64,000 nt of DNA from the NCBI GenBank assembly GCA_963966185.1, contig CAWZYM010000429.1, forward strand, positions 183,501-247,500, written 5' to 3'. Within the stretch, counting starts at the first letter, position 1, and every line of letters begins with the position of its first letter. The notes below the pieces were generated by a model that ran no database searches, was not told the origin of the DNA, and was given only the letters and a program-made list of their open reading frames with translations. Origin of the DNA: Rhabditoides inermis. Taxonomy: Eukaryota; Nematoda; Chromadorea; Rhabditida; Rhabditidae. Position numbers and translations under genes: made by a program. Positions 46,301 to 56,544 of the stretch are shown one piece after another.

Positions 46301-49300
46301 TGCAATATATAAAACACGTTTTGGTTTTCAAAGCTGTGTTTGTATTTTGTTGGTAACGTACAGTATACGGAGCTCATAGGATCAAGAACATATATCAATA
46401 CGTTTGTTTGACGTTTGTAGGTCTCTGACTCGAGCTATCTGTCGAGTGATGTTCCCCCTTCCGAGTCTGGCCGAGTGCGCTCTCCTCTCCCTCTCACGGA
46501 GAAGGTTCTAGAGAGTAGATACTTTCTTGTCCAAGGGAAGCACTTGCTCTCCCTTCTCACTGAGTGCCCCACTTGTAAGCGTACGATCGACGGCGTGCGT
46601 ACGAGTGTGCGACTCAGGCAGGCAGGTTGCGCACCCGTCATGTATCTCCGCTGTGTGGGGTGCTCGGAGTTCAGGTGGGAGGGTCAGGACAGAGCTACGG
46701 ATCACCCAGCAGACAGAGCGTTCAAGGGGAACTGGGTGCTGGCATCGTCCATATTCACTACAGGCTCTTCCTTCACAGTATGTATACACAATTACTTGCC
46801 GTTTCGTCTTTCTCGAACACACAATGTAGCCATCTTTCACAGAGCACGTCGGAAGTGGCCGAACAGATGAACATGGCCTTCCCCTCTCGCACCGCCTACT
46901 ACCACATGATCAAGAAGTTCGTAATCCCTTCGCTCAACAAGGTCTTTGAGCAGTACAAGCGGATGTGGCTACTCATAGTGGCACAGGAGAATGGAGGGGT
47001 GAGAAATTAATTTTTATGGTTTATCAAACGACCAAGAAAACAATACGATGGGAATGTAAACGACTGAAAATATAATCAAACTTCATACGGTTCTTGGAAT
47101 CGACGCGGTGATTAGCCCGGATCGTACCTGCAAAGTATACGGTAGAAAAGGTACACGATGGGTGGCATTACCTTCAAAACTACAGTACCCCAGTTACAGT
47201 ACCCGAATACGGTACCTACAGTACCCCAGTTACAGTACCCGCCACTTACCAGAGAGCGATGTACTGGTTGGGATCTTCGCCGGCGACAGTATCGAGGCTC
47301 TTTTCGAGCGCCTGCACCCTCTTGCGGGTCGGCCAAACGTCGCCTTCCACCCTTCTTGAAATCGGCTCACGCGCGGCGAGTACTTGATACAGGTATACCA
47401 AGTGAGCGGTGGTCGCTCTTGTACTGCAGCACCTACAAAGATGAAGGATTACGGTAGGTACAGTAACCCAGCACCTAGTACACAATGTACCTGATTCCTA
47501 CAATTCTCTTACAATTTCTGAATTCTACAGTACCTACACCACCCACTACGGTACCCACTACGGTAGCTGAATCTGAGATCCTTGGCTCCTGTGAGCTCGA
47601 TCTTCTGATCTTCGAGCGCACAGGGGAACGAGCACTCGAGAACGCCTCCGTTGTTCCAGCCGCGAGAGTGGACGGCCTATCCGTTCTTGTAGCACAAAGC
47701 TACGTACTGGTTCTGCTGCTGGTACACCTGGAAAGAGCAGATGAGAAAGAGCAAGAAGAGCAGAGGACGGACCTTGACGGGCTGATCAGGGAGCGAACCG
47801 ATGGGCTTGAAAGCCCACGTCGGAGAGTGGGTACGTCGTAGACAGGGCCGGGAGTCCACTGTCGTCTCCCCGCCCGCTGCCAGCCATTTCTATTCACCGA
47901 ATCGCGTGGACTCACATCTGAATAATGTATGGGGATATGGGAAAGAGAAATTAGGCAAATTGATAAATTAGCCGGATTGTATGTATGTGTAAGCCGCACG
48001 TCTTATGCTAATCAAAAGTAAATGACTCATAGAAGGCGAAAAAACAAATGAGATTTTGAATAGCAATCAATAAAAGCAAAAACAATCAATAATAGTCAAT
48101 AATAATGATGGAATCGATACGCACCTGTCCAATCCTCGCAATCCACGCCTCTGTCGGTAGTTGGAAGAAGCCTGCAAATACAACACCTAGTACACATATG
48201 TAACAAAACATCTGCTGCACTTCAGTACCATATTTACAGTATTCAATAACGATATTCCTCTCACACTCACACGAAGGGGACTCCATGTTGACGTCTCCTA
48301 GCTCTGTGAGTTGAGCACGCGGCGACGGCGCCTGTTGGCCACTAGGGAATCGCCACGGCAGCTCACTGCAATCAATCAATCAATCAATCAATCAATTGAA
48401 AAATCGCGTCGCGTCGCGTAACGAACAGTGTGTAGAACCCATCGAGAAATAACGGATAACACACAATATATGACGCAATGCAATAACGCGAAATAAAAGA
48501 GAGATAGCAAGTCGGAATAGAAAATGCAGAAGCGAACATATATTATATGAAAGGAGCTGAATCGAGAGGAAAGGACCAATGAAATACGCAAATAGAGTGA
48601 CTAAACAATAAGTCACATTATGTAGATGAGTATCCGCGTCTCCGCCGACGGGCAGTGGGATTCACCAGGATTCTGCGCCAAGAATGGGAAGGTGACGGTC
48701 GTGTGCAACCTCACCGGCCTGATCATCGACATCGAGGTGCTCAGCAGCGACGAAGTCGGTCAGTGAAATTTGAATTATACAAAAGGAAATAAATAGGGAA
48801 CAAAGTGCATATCAAACACTCACCTCTATTTTCAGCCTCCTCGAGTGGGATTGAAGTGGAGGGTGTGAGGCGTGCGCTCCGCAAGCTGACGGCGCAAGGC
48901 TGGACGATCCTCTCCTTCACCACGGACAGGTCCAAGGCCCTGAAGAAGATGATGATGGTCGAATTCTCCGACATCCCCCATTTGGCTGACTGGTGGCATG
49001 TGCAAAAGCCCATTGCCAAGAACATGCGTGACGTCAGTGCATTCAAATTATGGGTTGATCAACGAAATGTTTACTGTAGGCGGGCAAGCTGAAGATGTTC
49101 ACCCCCCTTGAAGCCTACCGACGCAGCGTGCTGACTCACGTGTGGCACGCATACAGCTACAGCGAGAACGGGGCTCAGGTACTGGATATGATCCGCGGCA
49201 TGCTCCACCACATCAGCGGGAAGCACGAGTGGCCGGAGGTACGTCGAGATACTGAAAAAAAAAACAATGTATATAAATCGTATTTGAAGGATACGGCGTG

Positions 49301-50203
49301 CACGCTGTACAAGAAGTGCAGTCACGGGCCTCTTGACCCTGCCACTCGACGTGACCTCCCCGCCGACTCCGTGTCGTTCAAGCGGATCAAGGAGATCGTG
49401 CTAGAACCCGGACTGGTCAACGATTTGCTGCGCGTCGACTGCGAGGGCAGCACCTCATTCGTGGAGGCCATCAACGCGCTCAGCCTCATGTATGCGCAGA
49501 AGCGCATCTACTAGTGAGCATAATTTGAATTATTGCGATTGTGATGAAATTAAAAGCAATCATGACAATGAGTATCCTGAACCCACCCGTTCAGCCCGCT
49601 AGCCATCTGGTGGCTGCGGCAGAAGATGGCGTGGCTCCACTGGAACACGCTGCGTGTCGCGGAGATGAGCGGGCAGAGGAAGCTGCTCCGCGAGGCGACC
49701 ATCCGTGTCAAGTTCAGGGACACGCGCCCTATCAAGAAGGTATAATACATTATAAAATAGCTAATATTGACTCACCTTACATCTTCCAGGTGTGGGCGCC
49801 TGTCCGCCAGGAGTGGAGAGACGACACCGAGCGCGGTATGCTGGAGGGTCGCATGCAGTGGCTGAATCTGCGTCAAGCCCGCGTCGCCGAGCGCACGAAG
49901 AAGGAAAGGGACCAGAGAAGACAGGAGATGGAGGAGCAGCAAGCCCTGGACGAGGCTCTCGCCCAGGCGCTTGCACTCGAGGAAAGAGATGCGAGAGATG
50001 AGAATGCGGCGATGGACGCGGAGCAGAACGACGACCTGGAGGCGGACGACGACTGCGACCTGGACAACGTGGAAGACGATCTCGCCGACTTCGAGGACGT
50101 TATGGAGGGCTGGGACATCAGCGACCCGCAGTTCGGAGGGCTCGAGCGCGCGCTCGAGGGAGATGGACTGAGTGGGGATGAGGAGGACGGGGGTGATGAG
50201 TAG
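43328..50203 (+). CDS. Transposase with C2CH finger and P2X7-ballast-like domain
   Basis: Exons: 43328-43555, 43645-43749, 43892-44224, 44272-44363, 44408-45156 (split by a MITE), 45253-45957, 46024-46119, 46162-46251, 46421-46777, 46843-46998, 48626-48758, 48836-49032, 49080-49238, 49290-49513, 49595-49739, 49790-50203. All junctions keep phase; about 1,195 residues without the MITE. Order: C2CH finger (CGFC...CETH, THAP-like but longer spacing); P2X7-ballast-like domain ([59 protein letters not shown]); 3 x 59-residue repeats; Cys cluster [11 protein letters not shown]; zinc ribbon (CPTC...LRCVGC); RNase H-fold core with [30 protein letters not shown] (DxxH) and [12 protein letters not shown] (Glu); acidic tail. 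Excises and inserts the element. The MITE probably inactivates the full product; ATG at 45007 could start a shorter one. Confidence 0.75.
44412..45004. mobile_element. MITE inserted in the transposase gene
   Basis: 593 bp with imperfect terminal inverted repeats of about 27 bp (TAGGGTGTCCCCCCCGTTCA / TAGGGTATCCCCCATTTTCA, both then CGGTA) and TA duplications at 44410-44411 and 45005-45006, as for Tc1/mariner-type elements. Noncoding; internally it repeats AGAACTCTAG(A/T)TTTCGATTTTT. It sits 4 nt inside the exon that encodes the C-terminal part of the P2X7-like domain. Confidence 0.88.
45346..45876 (+). repeat. In-frame tandem repeat, 3 x 177 bp (59 residues)
   Basis: Copies start at 45346, 45523 and 45700 and differ at only a few bases. 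They lie within one exon and add three near-identical protein repeats beginning [18 protein letters not shown]. High identity implies recent expansion or ongoing homogenisation. Confidence 0.97.
47180..47575. repeat. Cluster of TACAGTACCC/TACAGTAACCC motifs
   Basis: At least eight copies of TACAGTA-C-C type phrases, some inverted (GGTACTGTA-like). The same phrase occurs at 22019, 29461, 37811, 37955, 38085 and 41355. Such motifs are common interspersed repeats in Caenorhabditis-type genomes. Confidence 0.7.
47250..48370 (-). pseudogene. Minus-strand exon-like segments in the transposase intron
   Basis: Inside the 1.6 kb intron (46999-48625) the minus strand has coding-like pieces: [15 protein letters not shown] with an AG/GT frame (48125-48171), [20 protein letters not shown] and [16 protein letters not shown] (47650-47860), [18 protein letters not shown] (47600-47650) and [11 protein letters not shown] with donor GTAAGT (47245-47430). 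[12 protein letters not shown] and DPNQYIALW look like two copies of one motif. A stop follows YKNG unless spliced. Possibly a nested host-type gene or captured fragment; family not recognised. Confidence 0.35.
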
Positions 50204-50668
50204 TAGGACGCTGACTACTAAGTGCGATTATGTGAGTTATGATTATGAAAGTTATGTGAGAGTTATGATGTTAGTTGTTATGCAATGAAAGAAAGTGTTA
50301 TTGACGATAAATGTGTTATTGACAAACAATCGGTTGCAAAGAACGTGTATAGATTGTACATACAGACACAAACATCGACCTGTAATATCATTTACATAAT
50401 TAAACATCAATAAACGTGAAAAGTAAAGGAGAACAACAAAATTGACGAAATTGGCAGGAACAGCTGATAGAAAATTGTCTGTTAAACGCAGTAAGCTAGT
50501 AGTTTCTCTAAAAATCATAACGACGCGTCAATATGCGTATCATGTTGGATTTTAATCAATTTTTGATAAAATTTTAATTTCATCATTTTTCATTACAAAC
50601 AACCATAAACGACATGAAAATATCTCTTAAAGGCATTAGTAATACATTCGTGAGACTTATCGATATTG
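50204..50668. other. 3' untranslated and subterminal part of the transposon
   Basis: AT-rich DNA between the stop codon and the right inverted repeat. No further exon seen. Confidence 0.6.
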
Positions 50669-50689
50669 GATTCAGAGGGTACACTACCT
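50669..50689 (-). repeat. Right terminal inverted repeat, followed by TTAA
   Basis: Reverse complement of 42987-43007, followed by TTAA at 50690-50693. Confidence 0.95.
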
Positions 50690-50693
50690 TTAA

Positions 50694-51450
50694 TAAGTGT
50701 AATTAGCGTTTTGTTCTTCAAAATAAAATAACCAAATGGATACGCAGGTCAGTTGTGACACCTACTATAGTTCGAATCGCGGAAACTAAACATATCTAAT
50801 AACAACTGATGTGAGCTAAAACAAATGCGACATTGTCTGCGGACGCGAACCGTTTTTTTGTTGCCATTCCCAATGATACTTTCAACGTCTCATTTTAACG
50901 ATACAATCTAGGTGTGTCTAGAAAGTGGATGTCTTTCATCTTTCTCTTTGGTCTCTTGGAATCCAGGTTCCTCGTACGGACGTACGGTACGCAGATTCAC
51001 GAGGAGCGCCATGAGACAGAGAGAAGCGGTAGGATATTTTTAATGATTCAGTTTCCTTTATTCAAATCGACGCTGAGCTGACTTTAAACAGACAGCATAC
51101 ACACAATGCATGATGTGTGTTTCAATGCCGCATGACATTTGCATTTTTGTGAAACGAGTTAGTAGGTCGCATGCGTGACTTGTTGAATATCAAATATTAC
51201 ATGTGTCTAATGTCAAAACTTTTTTTAAATTATGTTCCACTGGATGGTGGTATATACTTTTGAGAACCTCTGGGCAATCAGAGTTGCCTTAAAGTTCTCC
51301 ACCTTGTCCTTTCTTCCTCTCGAGTCTATTTCGAGCGCGCGTGCCTATCTACCACGCGTTTATAAAGACAAATGATTGACAACGTTATGCAAATATCATT
51401 TTGCTTTTATTGTAACAACCACAACCACGTCCACAATACACTGAAACCAA
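50694..51450. other. Intergenic, no firm gene
   Basis: A short exon-like piece at about 50967-51028 is bounded by AATCCAG and GTAGGATA but has no partner. Otherwise AT-rich. Confidence 0.4.
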
Positions 51451-51458
51451 CAAATGAA

Positions 51459-53261
51459 CTACAAGTTTGAAAAAAAAGAGTTGTGTTTTACAGTCTCGTC
51501 TCGTCTCGTCTCGAACGGAGTCTTGTGCATTGGCGTCGTTACTGAAACGGTAAAAATGAATTTAAAACAAACACAAATCATTTTTTTAAAACACCCACCC
51601 CAACAATGAGGCGCTTGGCCGAGCGTCGTAGGTCGCGGATGAAGTATATGACAATGAACGGGTCGAGTATGGGGTAGACAGTGGCGGATACGCACAGGAT
51701 GCGGGGGTAGGAGAACTCGGCGCCGAACAGCGGGAAGACGATGATGACGACGAGGAGGAGGTGGTTGAGCAGGATGGGGATGATTGCCTGGAATAGCATT
51801 CTACCCGATGAGAAAAGTAGAGGAGAGATTTAAGTCTGCAAAGTTGTGCTAATTGTGCTATTTGCTATTTTTCTCGACCTCAGCTCTCTATATGGATCAG
51901 AATAGGCGTACCTGTAGTAGGAGCGTTTTGAATATCTGCACTTGTCGGTAGCGATAGTGTCGTGAGAATCGCTCACTCGACAGGCGCGCCGCTATTCTCA
52001 GTGCTGCGTAGAGGACACAACACGAGGAAACGAGCTGGTATAACATTCAGACATTTTCGGTGGACAACATTATCGGCCGGGTTTCACCGTCCGCAGACAA
52101 AAACCGCGTCGCAACCGCTCCGCACATTTGAAAAATGCTGGCATGCTGCCAAGAGATGCGAGCGGTCATTCCTCACTGGGCATTAGCGCGCGACACGGTC
52201 GCTGTCTGCGGACACGCTGAGAGGGGCGACAGAAATAACGAGCCATGCACGAACATGCAAACTATATATCGGAAACTGTCCCTTATTTTTGCAAAAGACC
52301 TGGACTCTACTTTCGAGTCCACGAACATGAATAATGAACATGAATAACTCACGAGTTGTGCGATGACTGCTATGAAACCCAAAAGTGCGCGATGATTATA
52401 GACCAGCTCACCGTCGCTGTTCACCTTAATCAATGAAGTTCATTCAATGTCGGTTTTTGCTCCAATGAAGCTAGCATCTCTTCAATGCAGCTCGCTCTCA
52501 CCGTTCTATATTGAAATCCGATCAGCCCCTCCCGAACGACGGGAAGGCCGTATGTGTTGAGAATGTATGGGTATATCTGAAATTTACGTGGAATCACTTA
52601 TTTTCTGCGTGTCCTCCTCACCGCTTCGACTTCATCCGATTTCGGAATGCCCATGTCGAATGTGTAGAGAAAGAACGTCACAAAGTACACTGATACGAAT
52701 GTGTAAAGCGCAGCATAGCGCGGCATGCTTGAGATCTTCTGAGGTCTGTGTGAAATGTATGAGCCCTACGCTGTTTAAGCACAATCAAACCTGCAGATGA
52801 CAACATATCTATAGAGAAACTGAAAAGTTAAGAAGAGATGGCATAATACGTAGGATGCGACAAATGCGAGGAGAATAGGTCTGCGACTCCAGACGTTGAG
52901 GTGTGGGGAGACGGAAATGAGCAGATAGGAGTTGCGTCCCGAAAAGCACATCTAAACGATTTGTCAGTCAACAGTGTGAAACGAACTGCATGTAGAATGT
53001 ATACGTACTGTAACATACCCTTAACTGTATGTAACTATACATGCATATGTCCTATGTGATAAATTGACTAACCGGAATGCAGAGTGCATTTGTGCCGGCG
53101 AACAATATATTCAAGATCGCATATGAAGCGAGTATGTATTTGTAGGGTCGAGACGAGTGGGATTTGAGAAGTACGACTAGTAGTAGTATATTGAAGAGAG
53201 TGGAGAAGACGGATGACGTGTAGACGGCTCGCGCATGATACACGAAAGTGAGAGGGATCAT
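51459..53261 (-). CDS. Nematode serpentine chemoreceptor (Str-superfamily GPCR)
   Basis: Minus-strand exons from MIPLTFVYHARAVYTSS (53261) to a stop at 51459. TM1-2: STLFNILLLVVLL, then PYKYILASYAILNILF (lysine-tyrosine-lysine motif before TM2). Next exon: MCFSGRNSYLLISVSPHLN through FQFLYRYVVICR, the FxYRY end of TM3. Then YAALYTFVSVYFVTFFLYTF, a loop exon (IYPYILNTYGLP...), VYNHRALLGFIAVIAQL, a RYRQVQIFKTLLLQ/AMLFQAIIPILLNHLLL junction typical of TM6, and TM7 FSYPRILCVSATVYPILDPF followed by IRDLRRSAKR. Start choice is uncertain: the frame stays open upstream to an acceptor at about 53310. These receptors act in chemosensory cilia in nematodes. Strong lineage marker. Confidence 0.75.
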
Positions 53262-53739
53262 TGGATATCTTATGTCGAGAAATTCCTGATCTTGTCCGAC
53301 GATGATGAATACTGTGAAAGAAATTGCTAGATAAAGAACTAAATAACCCGCTTATTCCCTAGGGGCCTAATTTTAAACACAGAACTAGCTTCTGACATTT
53401 GCGTCACACGGCTCGCTACTATGTAGGTTCAGTAAAATACATAGGAAAATGGTCCAATCTACTCAATTATTCGCAAACTGTCAAACCAAACAAAGAACAA
53501 AATAGAACTATTCAATCGTCCATTATCAAACCGAGGGTTTAGAATTCAGAATATTTAACACACACAACATAACTATTTAGCACACGAACAACTTGATACA
53601 CCTGAGCGGTCTCGCTTATTCCCTAGGGACCTGAGTAATTTCGAACAAATTACTTTTACTTCCTTTTGACATTTGCGTTCATCTTGCTTTAGAGTTTTAG
53701 TCCTTAGTTTTTAATTCCATTGTACGAGGAAGAAAGGGA

Positions 53740-54104
53740 AGAAGGGAGCAGAGAGGTAGAAGGGGGGTAGATTGACTTTGAGAAAAGGAGAGAGAGAGAG
53801 AGGGGTAGAGGGGTAGAAGGAGAGAAGGGTAGAAGGAGAGAGGGCGAGAGGGCGAGAGGGAGAGAGGGGGAGAGGGAGAGAGAGAGAGAGGGGTAGAGGG
53901 AGAGAGGGGTAGAAGGAGAGAGGGGTAGAGGAGTAGAAGGAGAGAGGGAGAGAGGGAGAGAGGGAGAGAGGGAGAGAGGGAGAGAGGGAGAGAGGGAGAG
54001 AGGGAGAGAGGGCGAGAGGGAGAGAGGGAGAGAGGGGTAGAAGGAGAGAGGGAGAGAGGGAGCGAGAGGGAAGAGGGGGTAAAGAGAGAGAGAGAGAGAG
54101 AGAC

Positions 54105-54147
<43 letters not shown>
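53740..54147. repeat. Degenerate GA/GGGTAGA minisatellite
   Basis: GAGAGAGGG and AGAGGGGTAGAAGG variants over 400 bp, followed by pure GA. It lies directly upstream of the orphan exon at 54164, the position the GA tract occupies in the paralogous genes' last intron. Confidence 0.9.
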
Positions 54148-54163
54148 TACACCTCCCATTCAG

Positions 54164-54234
54164 GCTCGATCTGAGATAGGTGCGATGCGGGAGCAATGTC
54201 TCTCTCTCCAGAGACCCGACCCGCGGAGCAGTGA
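54164..54234 (+). pseudogene. Orphan 3' terminal exon of the zinc-finger family
   Basis: Preceded by CCTCCCATTCAG and ending ACCCGCGGAGCAGTGA, it is homologous to the last exons at 60681-60722 and 19323-19379 (minus). No upstream family exons are present, only the expanded GA tract. A leftover of a deleted or rearranged copy. Confidence 0.6.
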
Positions 54235-54806
54235 GTGAGAAAAATAAGAATTTGGAGGAGGTGGTGACACCGCACTTTCTGTGTAGACATTACTTGTAGT
54301 ATTCGTATTACGTTGTATCGTTTCTATCCACTGTTGATGCATTGTAACTGTTTGATCATGATTTCCACTGGTTCGATAACCACGGCTATGCTATGGCTAT
54401 GAAGATTTTTATTCGTATTTGTTAGTTTTCGAGTGTGGAAGTGATCGATAAATGTGTTTTTTTGTGTCAAATCAAATTGATTCTCTGCCATTTCACGCAC
54501 GACTTTCGGAACGGAAAAGAAAAAGAAAAAGTGGCGGGAAACAAAATACAGAAGTGACGTCATAGACTTACGCTGCAGTGCCGTGTCAAATTTTTTTGTC
54601 GTGTAGTATTTTCTGCGTTTTTATCATTTGTTATATTATTTATGTTTTGCACTGCTCGGTGACAATTGAAAACACACACACATTTGACGCTTATAGTGAC
54701 GTCACGACAAGCGATTGCGAAATGTGCGAATAGCAGGCTATCACAGAAATCGATTTTTTTCGGCCTCGCGTTCGTTTATTGATCCGATCCTATTGTTCCA
54801 TTTAGA

Positions 54807-55561
54807 ATGGCGGACCCGCCCCGTCTTCAGACCGTCCGTCTACCGATTCCTGACGACAGAAGCGGCTTCAACAAGCAGCTAGTAGGGGTGAGTGATGGGG
54901 ATATCGATCGATGGATGGCATGTTGCCAGCTCGTGATGCTGCATAGCTGCGGTGTGTGGCAGAACAGCGACCAGGCCACCGTCGATGCGTCAATAGTTTG
55001 ACGCCGTGCGTCAACCTATTGACGCATCAAAGCTTTTTTCCTATTGTGTTTGATGTGATATGGTCTAGGCTGCTCATCCGACTGCTAGGGGCAGGGCCAT
55101 GTCTCGCGATGATGGTGAGAGATTGCGCTCGTGTACTGTTTCCATGTATGGTTCTAGAGGGACTGGGCGGGTCTGCTGGTGCGGGGAGGAAGACTGATAG
55201 GAGGGCGCGCCGCCGCAGCCATAGCAGTGGCAGCTCGTGCGAGCGCTATGAGCGTCATTTGGAGAAGAAGAGCCGCCATCTGGAGTGGAACAGGGAGCGC
55301 AACAAGGTGAGCGTGGGACTAGCCCCTATTTGAAAAAGCTCGTGATTTGTTTTTTTATAGTTATACATGTATTTGTAGAAGTACAAGGAGTTGAAGCGGG
55401 AGAAGGAGGAGATGCGGGCGCGTCTCGCTCGCATGGAGCAGCGAATGATGGAGTTGGGTGGGTGGATGGGTGTTGCTCACAGTGGTATCCTATTGTGCAC
55501 AGAGGCCAAGGTAGAGCAAGCACTAAGTTCAGCAGATGAGATTGATTCAATCAATCTATAG
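54807..55561 (+). CDS. Basic coiled-coil protein, four exons
   Basis: Exons 54807-54887 (MADPPRLQTVRLPIPDDRSG), about 55158-55306, 55379-55455 and 55502-55561, all in phase, ending TAG. After a Gly/Arg linker come an Arg/Ser-rich basic stretch (RRARRRSHSSGSS), ERHLEKKSRHLEWNRERNK and a coiled coil (KYKELKREKEEMRARLARM, EQRMMEL). Similar in plan to 14955-15920. The stop lies at the first bases of a SINE-like insertion, so the original 3' end may have been longer and joined to the exon at 56545 (starts ARYSIAPPAAA). Function unknown. Confidence 0.55.
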
Positions 55562-55851
55562 TGGGCCCGAAAATGAGTTACACTCTTTTGACGAGAGACA
55601 TTAGGGTGGTTAGACAACAAACAAAACCCTTTGGATGAAGTTTTCAATTTGACAAAATTTTGCGAGGGTACCCAAGATCGAACCCGCGAACCGCTGCTTG
55701 ATGAGCGAGAGCGTTACCACTGCGCCACACGGTCATGTGAGCGGATCAGTGGAGTAGAGATATGAACGACAAAAACAAGATGCTACTCATTTCGTCCAGT
55801 ATACTGTATGTTCAAAATCCACGAAAATGTTTTCAACGAAAAATACTGAGC
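55557..55851 (-). repeat. tRNA-derived SINE-like repeat, copy B
   Basis: Minus strand: CGTGTGGCGCAGTGGTAACG (A box) and CGCGGGTTCGATCTTGG (B box) 40 bp apart, matching a tRNA head without pairing acceptor arms. About 290 bp homologous to 42160-42450. Its 3' neighbour is the foldback element. Confidence 0.75.
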
Positions 55852-56032
55852 TAACGCGGGGCGGACACTTACCCCCCAGCCCCGATCTCTACCGTTTTGG
55901 TACCGAAGGTGGGCATCGGAATTCCAAACAGAACTGCGTCGGCCAAAATTGCCTACGGGCATTCTCTGGCCGGAAATCCGGCTTTGAAATTTCGCGTTTC
56001 GCGTAACCTCTTCTTACGACCAATGCACCACA

Positions 56033-56097
56033 GCCAGCGTGGCCGAATGGCTAGCGAGCTTGTCTAGTAAACTGGTGGCGCGGGTTCGATTCCCGCT
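56033..56097 (+). other. tRNA-like Pol III unit in left foldback arm
   Basis: GTGGCCGAATGGCTAGCGAG is a good A box and GCGGGTTCGATTCCCGC a perfect 5-bp T-arm with B box. A TTTTTT run follows 3 nt later. The 3' side of an acceptor stem is missing, so it is tRNA-like and not a tRNA gene. D-loop style resembles Leu/Ser tRNAs. Confidence 0.7.
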
Positions 56098-56236
56098 ATT
56101 TTTTAATCGCCGCACATGTTTTTTACAAGTGGGTATGATAAAATCACTGTTGAACAACAACTTTTTTTTTGATTTCTGTGGTCTGGAACATGAAGAGACA
56201 GTATCGAATTGACTTAAATAAAGGCCAAAAAAATGC

Positions 56237-56301
56237 AGCGGGAATCGAACCCGCGCCACCAGTTTACTAGACAAGCTCGCTAGCCATTCGGCCACGCTGG
56301 C
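56237..56301 (-). other. tRNA-like Pol III unit in right foldback arm
   Basis: Exact reverse complement of 56033-56097, followed on its own strand by a T7 run. It points toward the left unit, so the two would be transcribed convergently. Confidence 0.7.
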
Positions 56302-56544
56302 TGTGGTGCATTGGTCGTAAGAAGAGGTTACGCGAAACGCGAAATTTCAAAGCCGGATTTCCGGCCAGAGAATGCCCGTAGGCAATTTTGGCCGACGCAG
56401 TTCTGTTTGGAATTCCGATGCCCACCTTCGGTACCAAAACGGTAGAGATCGGGGCTGGGGGGTAAGTGTCCGCCCCGCGTTAATATACTGAACTTGATTT
56501 GGCAGGAATATAGTTAGTAAGTGGTTGATCTGACTGTGTTGCAG

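Larger units (their letters stand above)
42987..50689 (+). mobile_element. Complete TTAA-flanked DNA transposon (Kolobok-like)
   Basis: Ends are 21-bp perfect terminal inverted repeats starting AGGTAGTGTACCCTCT at 42987-43007 and 50669-50689. Each is flanked by TTAA (42983-42986 and 50690-50693), the target duplication expected of Kolobok and piggyBac superfamilies. The 7.7 kb interior carries one spliced plus-strand gene whose C-terminal half is a D-D-(DxxH)-E transposase; the DxxH motif argues for Kolobok over piggyBac. The gene's frame is intact apart from a later 593-bp MITE insertion. A 1.6 kb intron carries unrelated minus-strand exon-like DNA. Superfamily assignment is from motifs and TSD, not from a search. 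Confidence 0.85.
55852..56482. mobile_element. Foldback element with perfect 246-bp arms
   Basis: Arms 55852-56097 and 56237-56482 are exact reverse complements, starting TAACGCGGGGCGGACAC, around a 139-bp spacer. Each arm ends at the spacer with a tRNA-like sequence and T-run. It is inserted in or at the end of SINE copy B, whose 3' words (TACTGAGC / TACTGAAC) resume on the far side. Confidence 0.97.

Noticed and set aside
47677..47859. SL1 remnant suggested by the TW-FKP reading on the minus strand
   Set aside because: The nucleotides do not match the SL1 leader; only the translated words look alike.
42983..50693. piggyBac assignment from the TTAA duplication alone
   Set aside because: The core has a DxxH motif and zinc-ribbon/THAP-like context not typical of piggyBac; kept only as an alternative.
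56033..56097. Functional tRNA gene
   Set aside because: T-arm and boxes are good, but no 3' acceptor strand pairs with the 5' end and a T-run begins 3 nt after the T-arm.
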